DNA of 48,023 nt, taken from assembly GCA_040754375.1 (NCBI GenBank), contig JBFMCT010000025.1, positions 1 through 48,023 of the forward strand, read 5' to 3'. Of the stretch, positions 1 through 7,037 are shown piece by piece. The notes beneath the pieces are model-generated. The model made no database searches, was not told where the DNA came from, and was given only the letters and a program-made list of their open reading frames with translations. Numbering within the stretch: position 1 is the stretch's first letter; every line of letters begins with the position of its first letter. Source of the DNA: Actinomycetota bacterium (GTDB lineage: Bacteria > Actinomycetota > Acidimicrobiia > Acidimicrobiales > AC-14). The translations under genes and the position numbers were made by a program.

Positions 1-63
1 TGCCCGCCCCGCCTCCCGGCCGCCGGCTTTCCGGCCGCCGGCTTGCCCGCCCCGCCTCCCGGC
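1..63. repeat. Short GC-rich direct repeat at left edge
   Basis: A 20-base unit beginning TGCCCGCCCCGCC occurs at 1-20 and again at 44-63, separated by two copies of a CCGGCCGCCGGCTT-like unit. No convincing coding frame or domain is visible here; open frames that cross it on both strands look like GC-bias shadows. It may be the tail of a repeat-rich gene lying outside the window. Confidence 0.5.
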
Positions 64-132
64 TTCTTCAGCACAGCCCACCCCCGCCCGGCCTGTCGGC
101 GGTGACGGACCCCGGGCCCGGTCCCTGCCACC

Positions 133-189
133 GCGAAACCCGGCTCTGCGAAACCCGGCTCTGCGAAACCCGGCCCCGCGAAACCCGCG
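133..189. repeat. 15-bp tandem repeat, GCGAAACCCGGCTCT type
   Basis: Units at 133-147, 148-162 and 163-177, then a partial unit that runs into the palindrome starting at 184. The unit core GCGAAACCCG is the same as the flank of the palindromic repeats, so the array looks like an amplified palindrome edge. It lies downstream of the gene ending at 346; nothing else is seen between it and that stop codon. Confidence 0.75.
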
Positions 190-228
190 CGCAAATCGTG
201 GGCGTTTCGCCCACGATTCCCGCGCGGG
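184..228. repeat. REP-like palindrome, copy 1
   Basis: Two 21-base arms (184-204 and 208-228) around a TTT loop. The inner arm AATCGTGGGCG is perfect apart from the shared repeat design; two outer positions (CA against GG) are unpaired. Extragenic, 3' of the gene ending at 346, in a head-to-tail pair with copy 2. Confidence 0.85.
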
Positions 229-243
229 AACCGGGGCCCAGCG

Positions 244-294
244 AAACCCGCGCGCGAATCGTGGGCGTTTCGCCCACGATTCCCGCGCAGGTTT
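244..294. repeat. REP-like palindrome, copy 2
   Basis: Arms 244-267 and 271-294 around TTT. Outer ends are AAACC(C/T)GCGCG and the inner arm is AATCGTGGGCG. It lies 15 bases after copy 1 and about 50 bases from the stop codon of the minus-strand gene at 346-2235, where it could also act as a transcript end. Confidence 0.85.
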
Positions 295-345
295 CGGGGG
301 GTGAGGCGCGGCCGTGGGCGGCCGGTCCAATGGGGCCGGCGACGG

Positions 346-2235
346 TCACCAGGCGCGGGCCCGGGCGGGGGCCGGAGTGGAACGGCGTACAGGTGCGGCA
401 CTGGCCCGGGCAGTGGAAGGTCGGGACCGGACGTCGGAAAGGCCGGCAGCGGCCAAGGCGGCGCAGCCGACCAGTAGTACGGAACCGGCGGCCACCGGCC
501 ACCACGCGGCCGGGCCGTCGTCATCGGCCCGGACCATGGCATAGCGGGGCGCCCCCATGGCCGACTGGCTGGGGGCGCCGGCCAGGGCCCCGTTGGGGCC
601 AGCGGTGGGGGCGGCCGCAGCCGCCGGGCCGCCGGGGGCCAGGCCAGGGCCCTGGGCCGTCGCAGCTCCCTGGCTGCCCGCGACCTCCGCTCCGGAGCCG
701 GGGGCAACCCCCGCCGGCCCTGCGCCCCCGGGGTCGGCGAGGGGGGCCGGGCCCGCTCCCGGGCCACCCGAGGCGCCTGCGCCCGAGGGAGCCGTCAACG
801 CACCCCCACCTCCGGCCGGCGCAGTGAAACCCGATCCGGCACCCGCCCCGCCGCCCACGCCGCCCCCGGCGCCCTCCCCCCGACCGCCGGCGACCCCAGC
901 CCCCTCGCCCACCCCACCGCCCACTCCGCCACCCACCCCGCCCCCCGCACCCTGGCCCGCACCAGCGCCCTCTCCTGCACCTGCACCCGCTGCGCCGCCG
1001 TCGGCTCCGGGGACCGGGCCGGGGGCGGGGTCGCCAGCGGGGGCGCCGCCCGAACCCCCCCCGCCGGGGGCCTGGAGCAGGGGCACGGTGTCGGGCACCG
1101 GGTCGAGGGCCGAAGAGGTCGTGGTGGACTGGGCGGCCAGCGGGGTCACCGTCCACACATGGCAGTTGGCCAGGTAGAGCCGGGCCGGGCTGCCGCCGAA
1201 CCACAGGCCATTGGGCGACCACGCAGACGGCCGGGCCAGCAGCAGGCGCGAAGTGGTGGTGTCGCCCTTGAGGTCGACCTGGTGCACCTCGCCGCCCGTT
1301 CGCACGAACAGCATGGTGCCGGCCGGGTCGACGGCCACCTCCCGCACCCCCGCCCCGAAACCGCCGACGGCTACGGGCGGCTCTGTATCGAAGGGCGAGA
1401 CCTTGTACACCCCGGCGGCGGCGTCGGCCACATAGACGTTGCCCTCGCCGTCGACGGCCGCCGACACTGGCTGGGCCAGGCCCTCACTGGCGAACGTGTC
1501 GATGCGCCCCGACGGCCCGATCAGGCCCACCTGGCCGCTCCAGGGCTGGGGATAGAGCAGCCGGTTGCCCCAGGTGGCCAGGCCGATCTGGTGCTGGAAG
1601 GCCGTGAAGCCGCTGGCCCCGTCGGTAGCCACCGTCGTGATCTGCCACTGCGAGTCGTCGGGCCCCGGGGTCAGCCGGCGTACCAGGGTGGGCCCACCCC
1701 CCGAGACCAGCGAGTTGTCGACGATGTACACACCCCCGCTCAGGGGGTCGGCCACCATCCCGTACACGGCCAGGACCTTTTCTCTGGCCAGCCCCGGGTC
1801 GCCGTCGGGCGAGTGGTCGGGGAACTCCACGAGACCGTAGACACCGATCTGCTGGAAGTTGGCGTCGTAGCGGGGGTACTCGACCATCGTGCCCGGCGGC
1901 CCGGCGATGGTATGGATGATCCCGTTGCTGACCCGGCGGACCCAGAAGTGGTCGCTGACAAACAGGTCTCCGTTCGGCCCCCCCGCGACCTTCATGTTCT
2001 CGTGGTGAGTGAGCAGCCGGGCCTCGCCTACCGGTTGGGACTGCCTGCCGAGGTCGCTGTTGATCTCGTCCGTACAGAGGTTGTCGGGCCCTCGAGGCCA
2101 CAGCCCGATGCCGGTGCCGGTAGGGGCGGACTGGGCGCCCACCGACAGGGCCCACATGGCGGGCAGGAGGACGGCCAGGACCACAGCCGCCGCCGGAAGG
2201 CGCCGTTTCAAAGACCTCTGTGGCCTTCCGCTCAC
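346..2235 (-). CDS. Secreted NHL-like beta-propeller protein with C-terminal membrane anchor
   Basis: A 629-residue protein. Residues 1-35 form a signal peptide (basic start, then a hydrophobic stretch ending near AQS). Residues about 40-390 contain repeated short strands of the type GNVYVADAAAGVYKVSP and GGVYIVDNSLV, typical of NHL/SMP-30-like propellers. Residues about 400-560 are a Gly/Ala/Pro-rich low-complexity stalk, followed by a single hydrophobic helix and an Arg/Ala-rich tail at the C-terminus. It therefore looks like a propeller held at the cell surface on a flexible stalk. The GTG start (2233-2235) overlaps the stop of the sialidase-like gene (GTGA), so the two are translationally coupled. 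Substrate unknown. Confidence 0.8.
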   Translation of the reverse strand: MSGRPQRSLKRRLPAAAVVLAVLLPAMWALSVGAQSAPTGTGIGLWPRGPDNLCTDEINSDLGRQSQPVGEARLLTHHENMKVAGGPNGDLFVSDHFWVRRVSNGIIHTIAGPPGTMVEYPRYDANFQQIGVYGLVEFPDHSPDGDPGLAREKVLAVYGMVADPLSGGVYIVDNSLVSGGGPTLVRRLTPGPDDSQWQITTVATDGASGFTAFQHQIGLATWGNRLLYPQPWSGQVGLIGPSGRIDTFASEGLAQPVSAAVDGEGNVYVADAAAGVYKVSPFDTEPPVAVGGFGAGVREVAVDPAGTMLFVRTGGEVHQVDLKGDTTTSRLLLARPSAWSPNGLWFGGSPARLYLANCHVWTVTPLAAQSTTTSSALDPVPDTVPLLQAPGGGGSGGAPAGDPAPGPVPGADGGAAGAGAGEGAGAGQGAGGGVGGGVGGGVGEGAGVAGGRGEGAGGGVGGGAGAGSGFTAPAGGGGALTAPSGAGASGGPGAGPAPLADPGGAGPAGVAPGSGAEVAGSQGAATAQGPGLAPGGPAAAAAPTAGPNGALAGAPSQSAMGAPRYAMVRADDDGPAAWWPVAAGSVLLVGCAALAAAGLSDVRSRPSTARASAAPVRRSTPAPARARAW

Positions 2236-3764
2236 TTCGCTGATGTTACGACGGCGGGCGCCGATTGGGAACGGCGGCGGTGGACGGCGACCACGATCAT
2301 CACCAGCACGCTCGTGGCCCCGCCCGAGATAGCGCCGATCAGCAGCCAGGGCGGGCCCTCGACCTCGGGCTCGTCGATCACCCCGGGGAAGCGGGCCTCA
2401 GCCGTGAACACTGACTGGTCGGCCGACCCCAGCAGGCTGTTACGGGTATCGGGCCAGGCGGCCAAGGCGCGGGCGCGGGTGGAGACCAGGCCCAGGCGGG
2501 AGCCGATCTCGAACAAGCCGGTGGCCGAAGGCACGGCGTAGCGCTGGCCCACCCGGGTGTCCGAGGAGTGCTCGGTCAGGCGCAGGCTCGGGGCCCACGC
2601 CTGGCCCCCGTCGTCGGACCACGAGTAGTACACGTCGTTGCGCACGTTGGCCGGGTCGTTGCGCCGGTCGAAGTAGACGAGGTCGACCCGGCCGCCGGGG
2701 GCCACCGACAGGCGGGGCAGGTACTGGTCGGCCGGTTCGGGCCGGGGCGGGTCGTCGTTCACCCGCAGCGGCGGCGACCACGTCGCCCCCTGGTCGGCCG
2801 ACCGGCTGGTGAACACGTCGGCGTCGCCGTTGCGGGCGTCCGACCAGGCGGCCACCAGAGAACCGTCGTCGCCCGCCACCAGCGAGGGCGGGGCCATCGT
2901 GTAGATGAGGATGACCCGGCCGGGCGGCACCAGCCCGTCGTCGACCTCGACCCCCGGGCCCCACGAGCGTCCCCCGTCGGCCGAGGTCGTGACGACTACC
3001 GACCACGTCCCCTCCCACGCCGGGCCTTCGAGGCCCTGGTAGTCACGGAAGTCGTCCTGGAGGTCGAAGTAGGCCACGTGGGCCCGCCCGTCGGTGCCCA
3101 CGGCGATGGCCGGGGCCACGGCCCGGGGACGGTCAGCATCGGAGAGCTGGACGGGCTCGGAGAACGTGGCTCCCCCGTCGTCGGAGTAGGCGCTCATGAG
3201 GGGGTTGGGCAGCGGCGGGAGGCCGCCCAGAGGGTCGTCGTTGGCGGCCTGGAGCCACACCAGGTGAAGGCGGCCCCGGCGGCCCCGGTCGTTGTCGATG
3301 ACCATGCGCACCTGGTAGCTGCTGGGCCCCAGCACCTGGGCGGGCGGGCTGAACGTGCGGCCGTGGTCGGTCGAGGTCGTGAGGTAGACACCCACGGGGT
3401 TGTTGCCGGCGCCCGCCAGGCCGATGAACAGGTAATAGAGCCGGCCATGGCGGTCGAAGGCAACCTCGGGGCCGTAGCAGCGCTCGGCCCCTTCGGGGAG
3501 CACGGGCACGGGCTCGGCGGGCACGAAGCCCTGCCCGCCGTCGCCCGATACCTGGAGCCCGCAGCCGAACTCGGGCGCGTCCTGGCGATGGGCCAGGGCC
3601 ACGAACCGGGAGTCGGTGGGGTCGATAGCGAGCATCGGGGAGTTCTGGGCCACACCCAGGTTGGTGTAGGTGGCCGTCGCCGGCACGCTGGCACCGACCT
3701 CGGGCCGAGCCGAGGGCTGGGACGCGGTGGCCCCCGCCTGCCACGCCAGGCCGGCGAGAACCAC
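2232..3764 (-). CDS. Sialidase-like (BNR-repeat) exported protein
   Basis: About 510 residues. Several Asp-box/BNR-like motifs are visible (SGDGGQGF, STDHGRTFSPP, SDDGGATFSEP, SADGGRSWGPG, SADQGATWSPP, SDDGGQAWAP), the signature of six-bladed sialidase-type propellers. A hydrophobic helix near the C-terminus (about 470-490) followed by HRRR suggests a membrane anchor. The annotated GTG start gives a signal peptide with no basic n-region. An in-frame CTG at 3812 would add IGTERRRAFRLQVA, a much better n-region, and would overlap the upstream stop as CTGA. No catalytic sialidase Arg triad could be confirmed by eye, so enzymatic activity is uncertain. It is coupled to the propeller gene downstream. 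Confidence 0.8.
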   Translation of the reverse strand: MVLAGLAWQAGATASQPSARPEVGASVPATATYTNLGVAQNSPMLAIDPTDSRFVALAHRQDAPEFGCGLQVSGDGGQGFVPAEPVPVLPEGAERCYGPEVAFDRHGRLYYLFIGLAGAGNNPVGVYLTTSTDHGRTFSPPAQVLGPSSYQVRMVIDNDRGRRGRLHLVWLQAANDDPLGGLPPLPNPLMSAYSDDGGATFSEPVQLSDADRPRAVAPAIAVGTDGRAHVAYFDLQDDFRDYQGLEGPAWEGTWSVVVTTSADGGRSWGPGVEVDDGLVPPGRVILIYTMAPPSLVAGDDGSLVAAWSDARNGDADVFTSRSADQGATWSPPLRVNDDPPRPEPADQYLPRLSVAPGGRVDLVYFDRRNDPANVRNDVYYSWSDDGGQAWAPSLRLTEHSSDTRVGQRYAVPSATGLFEIGSRLGLVSTRARALAAWPDTRNSLLGSADQSVFTAEARFPGVIDEPEVEGPPWLLIGAISGGATSVLVMIVVAVHRRRSQSAPAVVTSAK

Positions 3765-3808
3765 CGTCGCAACCTGAAGCCGGAAGGCCCGGCGCCGCTC
3801 AGTGCCGA

Positions 3809-4246
3809 TCAGGTGACGGTAAAGGAAACCGGGATAGTCGAGGTGGCACCGCTGGGCTCACGGAAGCACACCTGCCAGACCCCGGGAGCGCTGTTGACCT
3901 GACCGGTCGTGTTGGGGATGAACCCTGAGGAGCTCGACGTGCGCAGGTTGGGGTTGAGGTTGGTCACGTTGAACATGCAGGCGTGGCCCTCGTGGCCGGG
4001 CTCGCCCTGGGCGTTGCCGGTGACCAGGTTGAACTGGCGGTTGGCCCGGGCCTGGGTGGCATAGGCCGTGATGAACGTGCCCTGGCCACCCTGCTTGGCC
4101 GTCGTGCCGTCGGAGTACCACGTGAAGCCGACGGGCACCGTGCAGGCCCACGCCACGGACCCCACGGCCAGCGCGGCCGCCATGCCCAGCGCCCCGGCCA
4201 CCGTCGCCCGCCGGGAAAGCCTCAGACCTCGCCTGCCAGTGATCAC
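3809..4246 (-). CDS. Small exported protein with WQVCFREPSG C-terminus
   Basis: 145 residues from the GTG at 4246, which is preceded at 5 bases by a good Shine-Dalgarno sequence (AAGGAGG, 4252-4258 on the complement). The N-terminus carries SRRATVAG followed by a hydrophobic stretch ending VAWAC, so export through the Tat or Sec route is likely. The mature part has three cysteines (ACTV, HACMF, QVCFRE) and ends in a beta-rich segment. I do not recognise the family. It is first in a three-gene minus-strand unit with the two propellers, which suggests a joint role at the cell surface. A second copy of its C-terminus survives at 6025-6102. Confidence 0.75.
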   Translation of the reverse strand: MITGRRGLRLSRRATVAGALGMAAALAVGSVAWACTVPVGFTWYSDGTTAKQGGQGTFITAYATQARANRQFNLVTGNAQGEPGHEGHACMFNVTNLNPNLRTSSSSGFIPNTTGQVNSAPGVWQVCFREPSGATSTIPVSFTVT

Positions 4247-4251
4247 GCCTG

Positions 4252-4258
4252 CCTCCTT
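4252..4258 (-). promoter_or_regulatory. Ribosome binding site that fixes the start at 4246
   Basis: AAGGAGG on the minus strand, 5 bases before GTG. An upstream in-frame GTG at 4276 has no such site, so the shorter protein is preferred. Confidence 0.7.
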
Positions 4259-4340
4259 GCTGCAACTGCGGCACACAACCGCCAGCCTTGATGTTGACTG
4301 CGTGTAGCAGCTTACTGCTACAAAGCAGGCCCTGCAACCC

Positions 4341-4859
4341 CTAGACCACGCGGAACTCGGCGTTCATGCCCCGGACGCCGTGGGCCACCCCGTCGGGCCC
4401 GGGCACGAAGCAGACCAGCCCGTAGCGGCCGGGCACGAGGTCGACGGCGAACGTCCCCCTCTCCCCGGGGGGGCGCCGGGGCAGCAGGGCCAGGTTGGTC
4501 ACCGGCCGCCGGGTGTCGCCCCGAAGCTGCTCGTCGAGGGGCGGGAAGTCCTCGGGCAGCACGATCAGGGTCAGGGAGTGGTCGACCGTCCCCCGGTTAT
4601 AGGCGTTGAAGACCACCCGCCCGGGCGGCACCTCGCCGGCCAGCTCGAACCGGTAGTCGGCCAGGGTCACCTCGACGACCGCGGGCGGGGGTGGCAGCGG
4701 CGGCTCGGCCTGGGGCCGGGGCACGCAGCCCGAGGCCACCAGCGCCCAGGCGGCCAAGCCGACGGCGGTTGCCCGGCCGCGACGGCGCGGCGCCGGCCCG
4801 GTCCGGGTCTGCACAGCCCGTCGCCTGCCCAGGCCCGTCCGGGCCGCCGGGGAGATCAC
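4341..4859 (-). CDS. Cupredoxin-like lipoprotein
   Basis: 172 residues. A basic n-region and hydrophobic stretch lead to a lipobox (ALVASGC, Cys45), so the protein is probably lipid-anchored. After a Pro-rich linker comes a cupredoxin fold with a plausible type 1 copper set: His94 (VDHSLTL), Cys150 (YGLVCFV), His160 (VAHGV) and Met165 (RGMNAEF). The spacing Cys-x9-His-x4-Met fits plastocyanin-like blue copper proteins. It may carry electrons or bind copper outside the membrane. It is monocistronic; the GTG start at 4857-4859 is the only one that includes the basic n-region. Redox partner not visible. Confidence 0.8.
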   Translation of the reverse strand: MISPAARTGLGRRRAVQTRTGPAPRRRGRATAVGLAAWALVASGCVPRPQAEPPLPPPPAVVEVTLADYRFELAGEVPPGRVVFNAYNRGTVDHSLTLIVLPEDFPPLDEQLRGDTRRPVTNLALLPRRPPGERGTFAVDLVPGRYGLVCFVPGPDGVAHGVRGMNAEFRVV

Positions 4860-5020
4860 GTGCGGACCGTTGGGCCGCCGCCGCGGCGCGTGGCCGAACG
4901 TCGCGAGGTACCCGCGTCGTAGGTCAAGACTACGAAGTCACCCGTCACCAGAGTCGCGCGACATCAACCCAGATGCAAGTGCCATCTTGGCCGCCGGGGT
5001 TGGTCAACCCGCGGGGTCGA
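4860..5020. other. Intergenic region between cupredoxin and TrmB genes
   Basis: It must hold the promoter of the cupredoxin gene (minus strand). A TTGACC hexamer on the minus strand inside an imperfect inverted repeat (CGTAG...CTACG, around 4915-4935) could be its -35 box; I see no clear -10. No gene is seen. Confidence 0.35.
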
Positions 5021-5890
5021 TCAGCCGTCGGCGCCGGGCCGGCCCCGGTGCTCGTCGCCCATAGGCTTGGCCGTCTCCCACAGGCGCTCGAAGGCGTCGG
5101 CTTGGAGCGAGGCGAACCCTGGGTGCTCGACCAGCAAGGTGGTCGGGAAGCCGATGTCGGGCAGCACCGGGTCGGTCATGGCCAGCAGGGCGACCTTGCG
5201 GTCGGCCAAGGCGAGCTTTATCGGCAGCTCGTCCACCAGCCGGCCGACCACACCCGCCTCGTGGTAGGCAGCCATCGCCTTGCGGAACTCGGCGGCGTCA
5301 GGGTGGTCCCACTGGGGCTCCTGGTAGAGGACCCGCGAGGCCACGCCCCGGCTCATGGCCTCGAGCACGGCCCGGTTGACCTGCTCGGGAGGCAGCGAGT
5401 ACGGCGGCCGGTTGAACACCAGCAGCTCGTCCTGCACCTCGGCCAGCAGCTTGTCGTAGATGCTGCTGACCTGCGACGCCCCCTGGATCACGTGGACGTA
5501 GGGGCCGGCGGCGTCGGGGTTCTCGGGGAAGGTACGGGCCAGCTCCTCGCGCAGCCGGGCCGTGCGGGTGCGGTACTGGCGCAGGCGCTCCTCTTGGGCG
5601 GCGTCGATGCGGTCGAAGACCTCCTCGCGCCCCGGCGAGGCCCACACCGCCGGGCCTTCCACACTCATGCGCTGGGCCAGGCCCTTGCGGTTGAGCTCCT
5701 CGAGCACCTGGTAGGTGCTGGTGCGGGGCACCGCCGAGTGGCGGGCCAGCTGGGCCGTGTTGGCCGACCCCAACCGCAGCAAGGCGAGCAGGACGCGCGC
5801 CTCGTAGGGGCTCAGGTCGAGCTGCTCGAACTCGTGCAGCAACCCCTCGGGGATCGGGCCCGACGTGATCAAAGCGTCAGGACCTGCCAT
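5021..5890 (-). CDS. TrmB-family transcriptional regulator
   Basis: 289 residues. Residues about 18-85 form a winged helix-turn-helix of TrmB type (LSPYEARVLLALLRLG, PRTSTYQVLEELNRKGL). A coiled linker follows (about 95-125, EERLRQYRTRTARLREEL) and then a phospholipase-D-like effector domain (about 130-280), which in TrmB proteins binds sugars or other small ligands. The ATG start at 5890 has a strong purine-rich site upstream (GGGAGGGA). It is monocistronic. An inverted repeat between the promoter and start suggests autoregulation. No sugar transporter lies in the window, so the target is unknown. Confidence 0.85.
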   Translation of the reverse strand: MAGPDALITSGPIPEGLLHEFEQLDLSPYEARVLLALLRLGSANTAQLARHSAVPRTSTYQVLEELNRKGLAQRMSVEGPAVWASPGREEVFDRIDAAQEERLRQYRTRTARLREELARTFPENPDAAGPYVHVIQGASQVSSIYDKLLAEVQDELLVFNRPPYSLPPEQVNRAVLEAMSRGVASRVLYQEPQWDHPDAAEFRKAMAAYHEAGVVGRLVDELPIKLALADRKVALLAMTDPVLPDIGFPTTLLVEHPGFASLQADAFERLWETAKPMGDEHRGRPGADG

Positions 5891-5914
5891 CGCTTCCCTC
5901 CCACCGTTTCAGTA

Positions 5915-5929
5915 TGCACAGTAAGTGCA
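5915..5929. promoter_or_regulatory. Inverted repeat TGCAC-N5-GTGCA, candidate TrmB operator
   Basis: A perfect 5+5 palindrome with an AGTAA spacer, 25-40 bases upstream of the regulator's start. On the minus strand it overlaps a CATACT hexamer (5911-5916) usable as a -10 box, so binding here would block its own promoter. Confidence 0.5.
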
Positions 5930-6024
5930 CCGTACATCTACCGGACGCACGCAGCATACCGTCGCTGTCAAGCAACCAAGCGGGCCCCCCCGACCGTCAG
6001 AGACCGGCCCGCCCACCCACGCCG

Positions 6025-6102
6025 TCAGACGATCGTGAAGTGGACGGGGATGGTGCCGCTCGACCCGCTCGGCTCCCGGAAGCAGACCTGCCAGGTGCCG
6101 GC
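6025..6102 (-). pseudogene. C-terminal fragment of a paralog of the exported protein at 3809-4246
   Basis: Read on the minus strand, the last 24-25 codons before the TGA at 6025 encode GTWQVCFREPSGSSGTIPVHFTIV split across this span. Of 24 aligned residues 17 match the C-terminus of the protein at 3809-4246. Upstream of about 6103 the similarity stops and the promoter of the toxin-antitoxin operon begins, so the 5' part was lost or displaced. No start codon or signal peptide belongs to this piece. Confidence 0.7.
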
Positions 6103-6129
6103 GGAGGGCTCATCCGGCCGCGGTGACGC

Positions 6130-6158
6130 TACAATCGTCGTATGGATGTAGCTACATC
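6130..6158 (+). promoter_or_regulatory. Leaderless promoter and palindromic operator of the VapBC-type pair
   Basis: TACAAT (6130-6135) sits six bases before the ATG at 6142, so transcription would begin at or next to the start codon (leaderless mRNA); no Shine-Dalgarno sequence is present. The perfect palindrome GATGTAGCTACATC (6145-6158) covers the first codons and is a natural autorepression site for the antitoxin-toxin complex. Confidence 0.6.
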
Positions 6159-6423
6159 TCGCTCGCAGGTCGGTATCCGAGACCTCAAGAACAACCTCAG
6201 CAGGTACATCGACCGCGTCCGAGCGGGCGAGGAAGTCGTGGTGACCGATCGCGGCCGGCCCGTCGCCCGGCTGTCCCCGGTGGACTCCTCGACGGACCGG
6301 CTCGGGGCGCTCGTCGCCGCCGGCGTCGTGCGAGCACCATCTCGCGCCACCCGTAGTCGGCCCCGCCCCCGCATCGTGGCCAAGGGCGCGGTCAGCGACC
6401 TGGTTGCCGACCAACGCCGGTGA
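6142..6423 (+). CDS. Phd/YefM-family antitoxin
   Basis: 93 residues. VGIRDLKNNLSRYIDRVRAG and EEVVVTDRGRPVARL are the hallmark of the Phd/YefM fold, which dimerises and binds the operator. The Arg/Pro-rich C-terminal part (about 65-93) would be the flexible toxin-binding tail. Its stop overlaps the toxin start (GTGA). Expression is probably leaderless and autoregulated through the palindrome over the start codon. Confidence 0.9.
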   Translation: MDVATSRSQVGIRDLKNNLSRYIDRVRAGEEVVVTDRGRPVARLSPVDSSTDRLGALVAAGVVRAPSRATRSRPRPRIVAKGAVSDLVADQRR

Positions 6424-6842
6424 TCACCTACGTCGACACGTCGACGCTGCTCAAGCTCGTCATCTACGAGGCGGGCTCCGATCGAGCCGAGGTCGTCTGG
6501 GACGCGGCCGACACGCTCGCGTCGGTCAGCCTGATCGTCGTCGAGGCACGCGCCGCTCTCGCGGCCGCCACCCGGGGTGGACGCCTGACCGCCGAGCAGT
6601 ACGAGCAGGCCAAGGCCGAACTGTCGGAGCTGATCGGCGACCTCCACCTGGCCAGGGTCACCGACGACCTGGTCACCCGAGCAGCCGGACTGGCCGAGAC
6701 CGAGGCTCTGCGCGGCTACGACGCCGTCCACCTGGCCGCCGCGCTCCATCTTGAGGCCGGGCTCCTGACGAGCGCCGACGAGGCTCTGTGCGAAGCCGCG
6801 GCCCACAACGGCATGCACGTCGCCAACCCGCTCGCCCGCTGA
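6420..6842 (+). CDS. VapC-like PIN-domain toxin
   Basis: 140 residues from a GTG that overlaps the antitoxin stop. PIN-domain acidic residues are all present: Asp6 (YVDTSTLLK), Glu42 (VVEARAA), Asp101 (RGYDAVHLA) and Asp120 (TSADEAL). These bind Mg2+ or Mn2+ in VapC ribonucleases. It is likely an RNase toxin neutralised by the Phd-type protein just upstream. The operon appears to have landed beside or inside a duplicated exoprotein gene, of which only the tail remains on the other strand. Confidence 0.9.
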   Translation: MITYVDTSTLLKLVIYEAGSDRAEVVWDAADTLASVSLIVVEARAALAAATRGGRLTAEQYEQAKAELSELIGDLHLARVTDDLVTRAAGLAETEALRGYDAVHLAAALHLEAGLLTSADEALCEAAAHNGMHVANPLAR

Positions 6843-7037
6843 TCCAGCCCGGTGGGAGTCGAGCCCCACCTGCCGAACCTTCATCCCGCCTCCTGACGCC
6901 GGCTCCGAGGCTCGCCCCAGGCGCTTTGGGCGGTCTGTCACTTCGTCGACCGCCTCGGAAGGGCCCAGCACGCCCACGACCCGCCGTTCACGGCCGGTCC
7001 ACCCCTCGCCAGCGCGCTCCCTGGCGCGCTGGCCCGG
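6843..7037. other. Intergenic region, convergent ends
   Basis: Between the toxin (plus strand) and the secreted protein (minus strand). It contains a GTGGG/CCCAC hairpin at about 6851-6870 that vaguely resembles a tRNA T-arm but has no acceptor or anticodon arm. No gene is supported. Confidence 0.4.

Noticed and set aside
184-294. CRISPR array from repeated palindromes at the left edge
   Set aside because: Only two units 15 bases apart, no spacers of constant length, no cas genes, and the other copies are scattered singly through the window.
1159-2541. Plus-strand open frame of 460 codons opposite two propeller genes
   Set aside because: No recognisable motif, and it mirrors coding sequence of both minus-strand genes; codon bias fits a shadow frame.
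6850-6871. tRNA-like T-arm (GTGGG...CCCAC)
   Set aside because: No D-arm, anticodon arm or acceptor stem can be built around it, and the loop is 8 bases, not 7. Not enough for a tRNA or an attachment site.
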